Shown here: positions 9,762 to 17,734 of the stretch, piece by piece
How positions within the stretch are numbered: position 1 is the stretch's first letter
Layout: each line of letters starts with the position of its first letter
Assembly (NCBI GenBank): GCA_031267825.1
Contig: JAIRYJ010000013.1
Span: forward strand, 124,001-188,000
Source of the DNA: Bifidobacteriaceae bacterium
GTDB lineage: Bacteria; Actinomycetota; Actinomycetes; Actinomycetales; WQXJ01
Direction of reading: 5' to 3'
DNA length: 64,000 nt
Program-made: the position numbers and the translations under genes
Notes under the pieces: model-generated
Databases searched by the model: none
Told to the model about the DNA's origin: nothing
What the model saw: only the letters and a program-made list of their open reading frames with translations

Positions 9762-9945
9762 GATGGTCCTATCCGCTCCAACGCCAATAGGCGCGGACGC
9801 TATGTGGGAAGACGACAAATCCTTGACGATCTTACCCCATTAGCCTCATTCGCCACAGTGGTAACACGCGCAACAGTCCAACCGTTGGACCAGTCGCTAC
9901 CCGGGCAGTTTCTCAACCCGACCGGCTCCGTCCAAGAACCCCGCA

Positions 9946-9990
9946 AACTAATTCCTCCGGGGAATTAGTTCGCGTTTATCTTGACGTCAA
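9946..9990. repeat. Family A palindrome plus TTGACGTCAA
   Basis: AACTAATTCC, a 5-nt TCCGG loop and GGAATTAGTT form a perfect 10-bp-stem palindrome (9946-9970), followed by the self-complementary TTGACGTCAA (9981-9990). It lies between the start of the NlpC gene and the end of the peroxidase gene. The same pair recurs at 57195-57239, and the palindrome recurs twice inside anmK. Confidence 0.85.
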
Positions 9991-10036
9991 ACTATCCGCC
10001 GGGCGAGGGCCGGGCGGGTCTGGGTTGGGGTTGGCG

Positions 10037-10516
10037 TCAGGCGGACGGTAGGGTGACACCCAGTTCGTCAGCTAAACGCTCAACATGGCCGGGTGCCTTG
10101 ACAGCGTAATCAGCCAAAGTCAGCCGTCCATCACCGTCAATCACGAAAGTCGACCGGATGACACCAACAGACTTACGTCCAAAAACGGTCTTCTCACCCC
10201 AGGCACCATATTGATCGAGAACCTTGTGATCTGGGTCAGCCACCAGCGTAAATGGCAACTCCATCGACTCAGAAAAAGCCGCGATACGCTCCGCCGTGTC
10301 CGGTGAAATGCCAACAATGGCATATCCTGCCGCCTCAAATTCGGCGTAACCATCACGGAAGTCCTGCGCCTCAAGTGAACAGCCAGGTGTGAAAGCCGCC
10401 GGATAGGCGTACAGAATCACCTTCAACGGACGCAAGTCAGACAAAGTCAGTTCAGGGCCGTCATCGGACTCCAAAGTGAAGTCGGGGGCAAGATCGCCGG
10501 GTTTGAGATTAGCCAT
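10037..10516 (-). CDS. bcp: Thiol peroxidase, Bcp/PrxQ family
   Basis: Peroxiredoxin reducing hydrogen peroxide or organic peroxides with thioredoxin-type electrons. The 159-residue product has the family's TPGC motif (FTPGCSLEAQDF, peroxidatic Cys46). It is the only cysteine, so this is a 1-Cys form without the resolving cysteine found in many Bcp proteins. The ATG at 10514-10516 is preferred to the one at 10520-10522 because GAAGGGA sits 6 nt upstream of the former but abuts the latter. Confidence 0.93.
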   Translation of the reverse strand: MANLKPGDLAPDFTLESDDGPELTLSDLRPLKVILYAYPAAFTPGCSLEAQDFRDGYAEFEAAGYAIVGISPDTAERIAAFSESMELPFTLVADPDHKVLDQYGAWGEKTVFGRKSVGVIRSTFVIDGDGRLTLADYAVKAPGHVERLADELGVTLPSA

Positions 10517-10599
10517 CGGCATTCCCTTCGTTGGTTCCAGTCAGGCCGCCATGCCACAAGCAGCCGGTTAAGACAATCTTCCTACGGCCACCAGCTTGT

Positions 10600-10623
10600 G
10601 ATCCGGGCATTACCGCCCGGATC
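10600..10623. terminator. Hairpin GATCCGGGC/GCCCGGATC
   Basis: A perfect 9-bp stem with loop ATTACC in the 365-nt gap between bcp and metY. No T-run follows on either strand, so it may be a regulatory hairpin rather than an intrinsic terminator. Confidence 0.35.
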
Positions 10624-10701
10624 CAATAAGACAATATCTCACTATGCGGACAGACAGTCCCAAGAAGCAGACAACCGGTTACCTTGAGCCCATGCAAACC
10701 C

Positions 10702-10738
10702 GCCGAATGTGCCGCTGAAGACGCAGCGCACGTTCGGC
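10702..10738 (+). promoter_or_regulatory. Hairpin in the metY upstream region
   Basis: CCGAATGTG pairs with CACGTTCGG (one wobble), and inner CGCT pairs with AGCG. The left arm contains CGCCGAATGTG, repeated at 23145-23155 ahead of another thiol-related gene. It also carries a minimal reading frame ATG-TGC-CGC-TGA. No SAM-riboswitch core was found in the rest of the gap. A regulatory function is inference. Confidence 0.35.
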
Positions 10739-10881
10739 ATGCCTTAATTTAGGCGGACGGCACTTCCCAAGTTGAACCACCGACTGGTTTTCAGCTTGCC
10801 CGCCGCCGCCAACTCCTCCGGCCGTGCGCGGTTAGGCAACCACCCAGCAGCAAACCCGCACCAAACCTAAGGAGAACTCCA

Positions 10882-12222
10882 ATGAGCCAAGACTGGTCCT
10901 TCGAGACCCAGCAAATCCATGCCGGCCAAACACCCGACCCAACAACCGGCGCCCGCGCCTTACCAATCTTCCAAACCACGTCATACGTTTTCCCTTCAGC
11001 CGCCACCGCGGCCGCCCGCTTCGCACTGCAAGAACTCGGCCCGATCTACACCCGCCTAACCAACCCAACCCAAGAAGTCGTCGAAAACCGGATCGCCGCA
11101 CTCGAAGGCGGGGCTGGCGGCCTGTTGACGGCATCGGGCTCAAGTGCCACAACGCTGGCCATCCTAAATATCGCTGGCACCGGAGACCACATAGTCTCAT
11201 CGGCTTCGCTCTACGGCGGCACCTATTCGCTGTTCCGCAACACCCTGCCACGTTTCGGTATCCAAACCACCTTCATTGACGATCCAACAGACCTCGACGA
11301 ATGGCGACGGGCGATCCGCCCGAACACCAAAGCACTATTCGGCGAGACAATCCCCAACCCGAAAACTGACGTCCTCGACATCGGGCCACTAGCCGAACTA
11401 GCGCACAGCGCCGACCTGCCACTCCTAGTCGACAACACTGTGGCCACGCCGTACCTCATTCGGCCGATCGAATGGGGCGCTGACGTAGTAATACACTCGG
11501 CCACCAAATACCTCGGCGGTCACGGCAATTCAATCGGCGGAGCGATCGTTGACGCCGGCCGGTTCAACTACGCCACCGGCGGCAAATATCCCGGTTTCAC
11601 CACTCCCGACCCGGCCTACAACGGCCTAGTTTTTGGTCAAGTTTTCGGCCCAGACGGTGTCTTTGGCGTCAACCTGTCATACATTCTGAAGGTCCGCGCC
11701 CAGCTATTACGTGACATTGGCCCAGCGATCGCGCCGTTCAACGCCTTCCTGCTAGCCCAAGGCATCGAAACTCTGTCACTGCGGATCGAACGCCACGTCC
11801 AAAACGCCCTGAAAGTCGCCCGCTGGCTAGAAGCCCGCTCCGATGTTCTCCAAGTCCATTACTCCGGCCTCGAATCCAGCCAGTATTACGCCTTGGCCAA
11901 GAAGTATTCGCCTAAAGGCCCCGGCGCTGTCCTGGCGTTCGAACTAGCTGGTGGCGCACCAGCCGGGCAAGCTTTTGTGTCAGCGTTGAAACTGCACTCC
12001 AATGTGGCCAACATTGGGGATGTGCGTTCCTTGGTGATTCATCCAGCATCAACCACCCACTCTCAGCTCAGCCCGGAAGAACAAGCCTTGTCAGCTGTCA
12101 CGCCCGGCCTGGTACGGCTGTCGGTTGGTTTGGAAGGCATCGACGACATCCTGGCTGACCTTGAACTGGGGTTCGCGGCAGCGGCCAGCCTAGCTGACGG
12201 CGCGGCGACGGACGCCGCCTGA
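10882..12222 (+). CDS. metY: O-acetylhomoserine sulfhydrylase
   Basis: PLP enzyme making homocysteine from O-acetylhomoserine and sulfide, the direct sulfhydrylation route to methionine. The 446-residue length and the insertion TGGKYPGFTTPDP are typical of MetY rather than of shorter MetB. The PLP lysine is K209 in HSATKYLGGHG. AAGGAGA precedes the ATG. It overlaps metX (ATGA), which supplies its substrate, so the two form an operon. Confidence 0.95.
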   Translation: MSQDWSFETQQIHAGQTPDPTTGARALPIFQTTSYVFPSAATAAARFALQELGPIYTRLTNPTQEVVENRIAALEGGAGGLLTASGSSATTLAILNIAGTGDHIVSSASLYGGTYSLFRNTLPRFGIQTTFIDDPTDLDEWRRAIRPNTKALFGETIPNPKTDVLDIGPLAELAHSADLPLLVDNTVATPYLIRPIEWGADVVIHSATKYLGGHGNSIGGAIVDAGRFNYATGGKYPGFTTPDPAYNGLVFGQVFGPDGVFGVNLSYILKVRAQLLRDIGPAIAPFNAFLLAQGIETLSLRIERHVQNALKVARWLEARSDVLQVHYSGLESSQYYALAKKYSPKGPGAVLAFELAGGAPAGQAFVSALKLHSNVANIGDVRSLVIHPASTTHSQLSPEEQALSAVTPGLVRLSVGLEGIDDILADLELGFAAAASLADGAATDAA

Positions 12223-13427
12223 TGACCGGCCCAGCGGGCGCCAACCTGGCAGACGCGGGATTCGAGGGTAACGCCCCGGCTCCTGGCCAGTTGGTGCCCG
12301 CCAGCGGCGCCTGGCGTGAAGGTGACCCGCCCGGTCACCGACAGTTCGCCCAGCTTGGCTGGCTTGAACTTGAACGCGGCGGCCGGATTGAGGCCGCCTG
12401 CGCCTTCGAAACCTGGGGTGAACTCAACGCCCAGCGCGACAACGCTGTGCTTGTGGTGCATGCCCTAACGGGCGATTCGCACATCTGCGGTGACGCCGGG
12501 CCGGGCCATCCCACGGCCGGCTGGTGGACTGATCTGATCGGGCCGGGCGCCCCAGTCGACACCGGCCGTTATTTTGTGCTCGCCCCGAACGTGCTCGGCG
12601 GCTGTCAGGGAACCACCGGCCCAGCGTCGTTATCAGGCAAGTTGGACGATGCCGCCCGCCCGCTTCCGTACGGCCCGCGTTTTCCGTACATCACAGTAAG
12701 AGACCAGGTCCGCCTGGAGCAGGCCCTAGTTGACCACCTAGGAATCAAGCGGCTGGCCTTAGTGATTGGCGGGTCAATGGGCGGTATGCGCGTCCTGGAA
12801 TGGGGCATCATGGCCCCTGAACTGGTTGAACGCATAGCTCCGATCGCCACCACAGCCAAATCCACAGCCGATCAGATCGCTTGGGCTCACGCCCAGATCA
12901 GCGCCATCCGGAACGACCCGAACTTCCTCGGCGGTGACTATTACTTCCAGCCTGATGGGTTCGGGCCGCATGTTGGTTTAGGCATCGCCCGACAGATCGC
13001 CCACACGACTTACCGTTCAGCGGCCGAACTAGAAGACCGCTTCGGCCGGGAGCCTCAGGCCGGTGAAGAACCACTCGGCGGCGGCGGTCGCTACGCCGTG
13101 GCCTCCTACCTGGAACATCACGCCGCCAAGCTAGCGTTACGGTTCGACGCGAACTCTTACATCACGCTGACTGACGCGCTCTGTTCACATGATGTTGGCC
13201 GCGGCCGGGGCGGCCTGGCCGCGGCGCTAGGCCAGATTCAGGCCCGCGCCTTAGTGGTTGGGGTCGATTCAGACCGGCTCTATCTGCCGCGTGAAGCGGC
13301 CGAACTTTCAGACCTGATCCCCGGCGCTGGCCCAGTCCAAGTGGTTCACTCCGATTACGGTCATGACGGCTTCCTGATCGAATTCGCCCAGTTAGGCCCA
13401 GTCATCAAAGAGTTCCTCGAAACCTGA
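12222..13427 (+). CDS. metX: Homoserine O-acetyltransferase
   Basis: Alpha/beta-hydrolase-fold enzyme that activates homoserine with acetyl-CoA. The nucleophile is Ser185 in GGSMGGMRVLEW; the aspartate is in GVDSDRLYLP and the histidine in YGHDGFLIE. The substrate-entry motif NVLGGCQGTTGP is intact. The 401-residue protein has about 30 extra N-terminal residues. The start codon overlaps the metY stop, giving translational coupling. Confidence 0.95.
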   Translation: MTGPAGANLADAGFEGNAPAPGQLVPASGAWREGDPPGHRQFAQLGWLELERGGRIEAACAFETWGELNAQRDNAVLVVHALTGDSHICGDAGPGHPTAGWWTDLIGPGAPVDTGRYFVLAPNVLGGCQGTTGPASLSGKLDDAARPLPYGPRFPYITVRDQVRLEQALVDHLGIKRLALVIGGSMGGMRVLEWGIMAPELVERIAPIATTAKSTADQIAWAHAQISAIRNDPNFLGGDYYFQPDGFGPHVGLGIARQIAHTTYRSAAELEDRFGREPQAGEEPLGGGGRYAVASYLEHHAAKLALRFDANSYITLTDALCSHDVGRGRGGLAAALGQIQARALVVGVDSDRLYLPREAAELSDLIPGAGPVQVVHSDYGHDGFLIEFAQLGPVIKEFLET

Positions 13428-13450
13428 CGCCCCGGCGCTGGCTGACCGCT

Positions 13451-13475
13451 AGGAGGCTGGCGGAAGCTGCCTCCT
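13451..13475 (+). terminator. Candidate terminator after metX
   Basis: AGGAGGC and GCCTCCT form a 7-bp stem about 25 nt after the metX stop. There is no T-run. It is followed at 13489-13521 by an inverted copy of the intergenic repeat family C. Confidence 0.35.
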
Positions 13476-13488
13476 GGCCAGGCGGCCC

Positions 13489-13521
13489 GGTGGGAGCGAA
13501 GCTCTCACCAGCCAAGACGCG
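13489..13521 (-). repeat. Intergenic repeat family C, inverted copy
   Basis: Read on the minus strand it gives CGCGTCTTGGCTGGTGAGAG then CTTCGCTCCCACC, matching 8318-8350 and 33487-33518. The arms GGTGAGAG and CTCCCACC form an imperfect hairpin. Confidence 0.6.
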
Positions 13522-13592
13522 GCAGACCAGCAAGGTGGTGTGTCTGGATCGGTGGTCTTCCAGGGCAAACCTGGCCGCCGCCAGCCGACCCC

Positions 13593-13973
13593 TCAGACAG
13601 GCTGATCACCCAAGGCGAGAGGTAAAACCTGAGACAAATCGGCCCGCCAACCCGAGGCATGCACCCGACCCGACTGGACGGCATCGTCCCAGATGACCTG
13701 ACCCGTGGCGAGCGCCAACCAGGTTTCACCATCCAACTCAACGACATTCGGTGGTGTGCCACGCCTGTGCCGCGGTCCCGGCAAACACTGGACCGCCGCG
13801 AAAGGCGGCACTCGCACCTCAACCGTATTACCCGGAGCGGTCTGCGCGAGTTCCTCCAAAGTGAACCGGACAGCCGTCGCCAGGTCCTGGCGGGACGTCG
13901 CCAGACCGGCTCGCCGCCATTCAGCCAACCCTTTCAGCCCGTCCGCTTGGCTGATTCTGCGGCGCGAATTCAT
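13593..13973 (-). CDS. SCP_3-type sterol-carrier-like protein
   Basis: Small actinobacterial protein of the bacterial SCP ortholog family, of unknown ligand. The diagnostic segments are TAVRFTLEELAQTAPGNTVE, RVPPFAAVQC, HRRGTPPNVVE and TWLALATG, with a C-terminal SGWRADLSQVLPL. The ATG at 13973 gives a 126-residue product, the usual size; an upstream start would add 14 residues. It is transcribed away from the 14.1 kb gene and points toward metX. Confidence 0.82.
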   Translation of the reverse strand: MNSRRRISQADGLKGLAEWRRAGLATSRQDLATAVRFTLEELAQTAPGNTVEVRVPPFAAVQCLPGPRHRRGTPPNVVELDGETWLALATGQVIWDDAVQSGRVHASGWRADLSQVLPLALGDQPV

Positions 13974-14124
13974 GGAATCTAAACCTAGTCCGATTTGACC
14001 TATCGCCGCAGTCAATTAACGTGGTAGTTAGGTCAATAAGCCACTTTGGCAAGCGGTTCAATGCTCCAGTAAACCCGCAGGTCAACAGCCTAAGACTACT
14101 TCAGCTGTGAAAAAGGATTAGAGA

Positions 14125-15312
14125 ATGAGTCAGCCGGAGCAGCGCACCTCCGAGTTTTATGGCCCAAACCGGATTTATGGCTTAAGTGATATTAATCACA
14201 TTCTGGCTGGCGCTGTGACTGACGCCAGTGGAAGTGAATTGGTGCAAAGCGAGACACGGCAACCAATTGTTTATTTGAGCCAAGCCCGTCAGGCCTTCCT
14301 GCGACGGGCGGCGTCCCTAGGTCAACGGCCCGTTCTAGTGTCAGATGGCCTCAGTGCTTTGACCGAACCAACTTGTCAAGCCTTGCGCTACCACCGTGGC
14401 GGCTGGGCGGTGCGCGGTGGCGGCGGCCAGCTACGCAACGGTCTAACTGGACGGCGGATCGAACGGTCGGCTGACGCCCTCAACCTGGAACCAGTCGAAG
14501 ACATCGACGATCTGGCACTCGATTACCTGCGGCCCACCCAGGCTGACTACGCCCAAATCATGGTCAACGTTTCAGTCCGTCACCCGGCCGGACCGGTTCC
14601 CCGGCCCGGCGAACCAGTTGAGATCCTGTCCGCCATCCTGACCGGTCAAGCACCGGCCGCGTTTGGCCGCTATGAACCAGTTCTGACACCGTGGGACATC
14701 TCCGAGATCATCTGGATGGCGGACCGTGATTATGAACGCGGCTTGGCTAGGAGCATTTTCTTTGTGGCTGGATCTGGTGGGGCGACCGGGGTGGCTGGGG
14801 CTACCGGGGTGGCTGGGGCTACCGGGGTGGCCTCATCTTTGGTTCTGTCCTTGGACCGGACACCTAACCAGACACGTGAACAGATCAACGGCCTGATCAC
14901 GTTGGGTCGCCTGGGCGATCCGGCGCTCGGTTCGCGCCTGGCGCTGGCTGACCGTGCCCTAACAGCCTTGGCGCAATCCTTTGATGTGACGTTCGCGCTG
15001 CTCAGCGCCCGGCCAGGCAACGCCGATCTGACCCAATCGCCAGTCATGCCAAACGCACCTGTGCCTCTGAACATTCTGCTTGGCCGGGATCTGGTTAGTG
15101 GCCTGCGGGCGGATGCGCCCAGCTTGTTGAGCCGGTTCCATGGTGCCACGGCACACCGCGGCAGCGGCCTGCTAATACCGCTTGACACTGGCCGCGATTG
15201 CACTACACGCCTGCCTCACCTGCTGCAACAGGTCGGATTCGCCCGCGCCAGGCCGCACATGGGCATCAGCCCAGCTCAACTCAAGGCGGTCCACTATGCG
15301 GCCCGCTTCTAA
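14125..15312 (+). CDS. Protein of unknown function, possibly DUF6177-like
   Basis: A 395-residue cytoplasmic-looking protein with no signal peptide or membrane segment. The stretch from RQPIVYLSQARQAFLRRAA through GQRPVLVSDG to GGWAVRGGGGQLRNGLTG resembles what I recall of actinobacterial DUF6177, often near type VII secretion genes; none of those are in this window. Residues 219-236 are three tandem GATGVA units encoded by an 18-bp DNA repeat. AAAAAGGATTAGAG precedes the ATG. The family call is tentative. Confidence 0.5.
   Translation: MSQPEQRTSEFYGPNRIYGLSDINHILAGAVTDASGSELVQSETRQPIVYLSQARQAFLRRAASLGQRPVLVSDGLSALTEPTCQALRYHRGGWAVRGGGGQLRNGLTGRRIERSADALNLEPVEDIDDLALDYLRPTQADYAQIMVNVSVRHPAGPVPRPGEPVEILSAILTGQAPAAFGRYEPVLTPWDISEIIWMADRDYERGLARSIFFVAGSGGATGVAGATGVAGATGVASSLVLSLDRTPNQTREQINGLITLGRLGDPALGSRLALADRALTALAQSFDVTFALLSARPGNADLTQSPVMPNAPVPLNILLGRDLVSGLRADAPSLLSRFHGATAHRGSGLLIPLDTGRDCTTRLPHLLQQVGFARARPHMGISPAQLKAVHYAARF
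14779..14832 (+). repeat. 18-bp tandem repeat, three units, in frame
   Basis: Three copies of about GGGGCTACCGGGGTGGCT encode GATGVA three times inside the unknown 14.1 kb gene, between predicted structured segments. Confidence 0.85.
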
Positions 15313-15350
15313 CAGGTGTGTTGTACGTCACATGAACGCAGGTTGGGGCC

Positions 15351-15851
15351 ATGCCTAGAGATATCACCATCATTACACCGACTCCCGTCACGATTGGGGA
15401 CTGGGCGGCCGTGGCTGACGCCGCATCTCAGGTGAACCAGCCCGACCAGGTGGCCTGGGTGAATCAGCTCGATCAAGTTCCTTGGGTTGATCAGTTAGAC
15501 CAAACTTCTTCGCTCGATCAGTTAGATCAGACCGCTTCGCTTGATCAAGCCAGTGCTGGGGCCGAACCGGCCCCGCCCACCTACTTCTTCCAGGCCACCC
15601 CTGAAGCTGACCTTGTCACGATTAGCGCTCCGCGCTTCGGAGTTGTCTTGACCGCCGCCGCCTCACGCCGCGCCGCGGTAATGGACCAGCTCATCCGGCT
15701 AGTCCCAGAGGCTGGTGCCCTTCGGAACGGACCCGCCTGGTGGACTGAAGCCTGGGCCCCTTGGGGTGCGGGCGGCTCGGCTGGCCTGGCCATAGCCCAA
15801 CTGTTGGCCGCCTCTTTGGGCGGCCTGATCCAAGCCAGTGAAGGCATCTAA
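15351..15851 (+). CDS. Hypothetical protein with degenerate LDQ repeats
   Basis: A 166-residue protein that I do not recognise, starting 38 nt after the preceding unknown gene and probably co-transcribed with it. Residues about 25-68 are a degenerate repeat built on NQLDQ, VDQLDQ and SLDQ. The C-terminal half is globular and alanine-rich (FGVVLTAAASRRAAVMDQLI). No signal peptide is evident. Start ATG 15351 has only a weak GGTTGGGG upstream. A stem-loop follows at 15901-15934. Confidence 0.6.
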   Translation: MPRDITIITPTPVTIGDWAAVADAASQVNQPDQVAWVNQLDQVPWVDQLDQTSSLDQLDQTASLDQASAGAEPAPPTYFFQATPEADLVTISAPRFGVVLTAAASRRAAVMDQLIRLVPEAGALRNGPAWWTEAWAPWGAGGSAGLAIAQLLAASLGGLIQASEGI

Positions 15852-15900
15852 CCAGCGTTTCTCGGCGTGCGGAAACGCGGTAAACCGGCATAGTTTTGCG

Positions 15901-15934
15901 TCCTAGGAGACTGTTGTCCGACAGTCTCCTAGGA
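15901..15934. terminator. Bidirectional stem-loop terminator
   Basis: Perfect 13-bp arms TCCTAGGAGACTG and CAGTCTCCTAGGA with an 8-nt loop TTGTCCGA, between convergent genes. It has no T-run but is the only structure in the gap and serves both directions. Confidence 0.6.
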
Positions 15935-15954
15935 GTCCGATCTCCGGCGGGCTC

Positions 15955-16206
15955 CTAGTCCTCCGGGGCGCGGCGGGCCAGCAGTGTCAACGCTTTACGC
16001 CCAGCCAGGGTTTGAGCAACGGCCACCGTCGCGGCCACCAAGGCAGCGAAAACAGTCACCGCAGCGGTAGATTCGGCCATGTCTTCAACATCTGAAGGGG
16101 CCGGTTTACCGCTGATGGTCCGCCACACCAGTGTCACCACTTGGGTCGCCACAAACCCAGCGACCAGGGTCGCGACTGTTGTATAGAGCCACTTTGTTAG
16201 CTTCAT
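15955..16206 (-). CDS. DUF4235 small membrane protein
   Basis: An 83-residue protein starting MKLTKWLYTTVATLVAGFV. It has one N-terminal membrane segment, a GKPAPSD-type loop, and a second hydrophobic segment ending in RKALTLLARRAPED, the pattern of DUF4235. The ATG at 16206 is preferred over an upstream TTG at 16215. The function of this family is unknown. Confidence 0.75.
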   Translation of the reverse strand: MKLTKWLYTTVATLVAGFVATQVVTLVWRTISGKPAPSDVEDMAESTAAVTVFAALVAATVAVAQTLAGRKALTLLARRAPED

Positions 16207-16235
16207 GTCAAACAAGGGTAGTGTCTTGTGATGTA

Positions 16236-16385
16236 CGACAGGGGAGCCAACCTGGCCCGTTCAATGCGGCCAAGCGGCTGAGAGTGACCCCTGGGACGGG
16301 CTGATCAGCCACGACAAGGTGATCGGCTAACCCCAGGGAACAGACCCTCGAACCTGAACTGGGTAATGCCAGCGCAGGAAGTCGG
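16236..16385 (+). promoter_or_regulatory. TPP riboswitch (THI element)
   Basis: Contains GGCTGAGAGTGACCCC, then CTCGAACCTGAACTGGGTAA and TGCCAGCGCAGGAAGTCG, the conserved core that binds thiamine pyrophosphate. The helix closing the element is formed by CGAC (16237-16240 region) and GTCG (16381-16384). It lies 55 nt upstream of thiB and is expected to repress the transporter when TPP is plentiful. Confidence 0.95.
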
Positions 16386-16417
16386 GAATCTCCGCCTACT
16401 GAAACACCAGCAGGCGC

Positions 16418-16435
16418 CCTCCTAGCGAATGGAGG
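16418..16435 (+). promoter_or_regulatory. Shine-Dalgarno-sequestering hairpin of thiB
   Basis: CCTCC (16418-16422) can pair with GGAGG (16431-16435), which is the thiB ribosome-binding site 4 nt before its ATG. Placed just after the riboswitch and with no T-run nearby, it suggests control at translation initiation. Confidence 0.5.
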
Positions 16436-16439
16436 AACC

Positions 16440-17711
16440 ATGACAGTGATCAAGAACCTAACCAAACGGCCACGCCCGGCTGGGTGGCGGTTAGGACAAC
16501 ATCAGCCAACACCAGACCGTTGGCTGGCGCCCCGGCCAACCAGCCAACACCAGCCCACCAGGCCACCAGCCAACACCAGCCAACACCAGCCCACCAGCCA
16601 ACACCAGCCCACCAGCCAAGGCACCCGCCATAGGCGGGCTTTGACCGCTATGGCGGGTTTCGCCGCCGCTCTAGTCCTGGCCGCCTGCGGCACCAATGGC
16701 AACAGCGGCACCGGCGGTAGCGACCAATCCCAGAACAACCCACCGCCCGGCGGGGCGTCCACTTCAGGCACAGTCAGGCTAGTGACTCACGGCAGCTTCG
16801 CCATTTCGGATGACGTCCGCCAGTTGTTCACCGAACAGACTGGCCTGACCTTAGAAGTTCTGCCGGCCGATGACGCCGGCGCGATGGTCAACCAGCTCAT
16901 TTTGACCAAACAAGAACCCCTCGGCGACGCCGTTTTCGGCATCGACAACACATTCGCTTCACGCGCCATAGCCGAAGGCATCCTGGAACCCTACGTCTCA
17001 CCGGCGGCCGGCCCAGAACAAACCCAATACGCCAAGGATGGCGCCGGGCAACTCACCGCCATTGACTTCTCAGATGTTTGCCTCAACGCCGATCTCACAG
17101 CCATACCCCAAGGCGCCGACCTGACCTGGGATGATCTGGTCAAACCGGAGTATAAAGACCAGTTGGTGGTGGAAAACCCGGCCACCTCATCGCCTGGTTT
17201 GGCGTTTCTGCTGGCCAGCATCGCGGCCCAAGGTGAGGACGGCTGGCTGGACTATTGGGAAGCTTTGAAAGCCAACGGCCTGAAGGTAGTTTCAGGCTGG
17301 GACGAGGCCTATTACGGCGAGTTTTCTGGACCGTCATCGCAAGGCACACGCCCACTGGTTGTGTCCTACGCCAGTTCACCGCCATCTGAAATACCAGACG
17401 GAGCGGACAAGCCGGTCACGGCGGCCGCTTTGTCGACCTGTTTTCGCCAGGTCGAGTTCGCTGGCGTGCTGCGCGGCGCCGCTAACCCGGACGGCGCCCG
17501 CCAGCTAGTTGACTTCCTACTGTCAGACGCCTTCCAAGGCGATGTGTCAAGCAAGATGTGGGTTTACCCGGTCAAACCGGGCATCAGCTTGCCACCCGGT
17601 TGGGCTGAGTTCGCTCCGCTGGCGGACCAGGCGTGGACCATCCCCGCCGCCACCATCGCAGCTCAGCGCGACCAGTGGCTGGCCCAGTTCACTGACCAGA
17701 TTCTGGGCTGA
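16440..17711 (+). CDS. thiB: Thiamine ABC transporter substrate-binding lipoprotein
   Basis: Periplasmic-binding-type lipoprotein that captures thiamine outside the membrane. The signal ends in LVLAAC (lipidated Cys83), and the mature part has LVTHGSFAISDDV, typical of the ThiB/iron-type SBP family. Identification rests on the TPP riboswitch and on the ThiP/ThiQ neighbours. The first 65 residues lie before the hydrophobic signal and include TSQHQPTSQHQPTSQ-type tandem repeats (18-bp DNA unit, about 16538-16620), unusual for a lipoprotein. GGAGG before ATG 16440 supports the long form. Confidence 0.9.
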   Translation: MTVIKNLTKRPRPAGWRLGQHQPTPDRWLAPRPTSQHQPTRPPANTSQHQPTSQHQPTSQGTRHRRALTAMAGFAAALVLAACGTNGNSGTGGSDQSQNNPPPGGASTSGTVRLVTHGSFAISDDVRQLFTEQTGLTLEVLPADDAGAMVNQLILTKQEPLGDAVFGIDNTFASRAIAEGILEPYVSPAAGPEQTQYAKDGAGQLTAIDFSDVCLNADLTAIPQGADLTWDDLVKPEYKDQLVVENPATSSPGLAFLLASIAAQGEDGWLDYWEALKANGLKVVSGWDEAYYGEFSGPSSQGTRPLVVSYASSPPSEIPDGADKPVTAAALSTCFRQVEFAGVLRGAANPDGARQLVDFLLSDAFQGDVSSKMWVYPVKPGISLPPGWAEFAPLADQAWTIPAATIAAQRDQWLAQFTDQILG

Positions 17712-17734
17712 CCAGGGACACTAAGGCCTGTTTC

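Noticed and set aside
9762-9945. Cyclic-di-AMP (ydaO-type) riboswitch before the NlpC/P60 gene
   Set aside because: Such elements are common before actinobacterial wall hydrolases, but the conserved core segments could not be matched on the minus strand.
10640-10881. SAM riboswitch upstream of metY
   Set aside because: Only an isolated GGCAACC was found; the conserved cores and pairing of SAM-I, SAM-II or SAM-IV elements are missing.
14125-15851. Type VII secretion locus
   Set aside because: Only one protein faintly resembling a family seen near such loci; no EccC-type ATPase, WXG100 or EccB/D genes are present.
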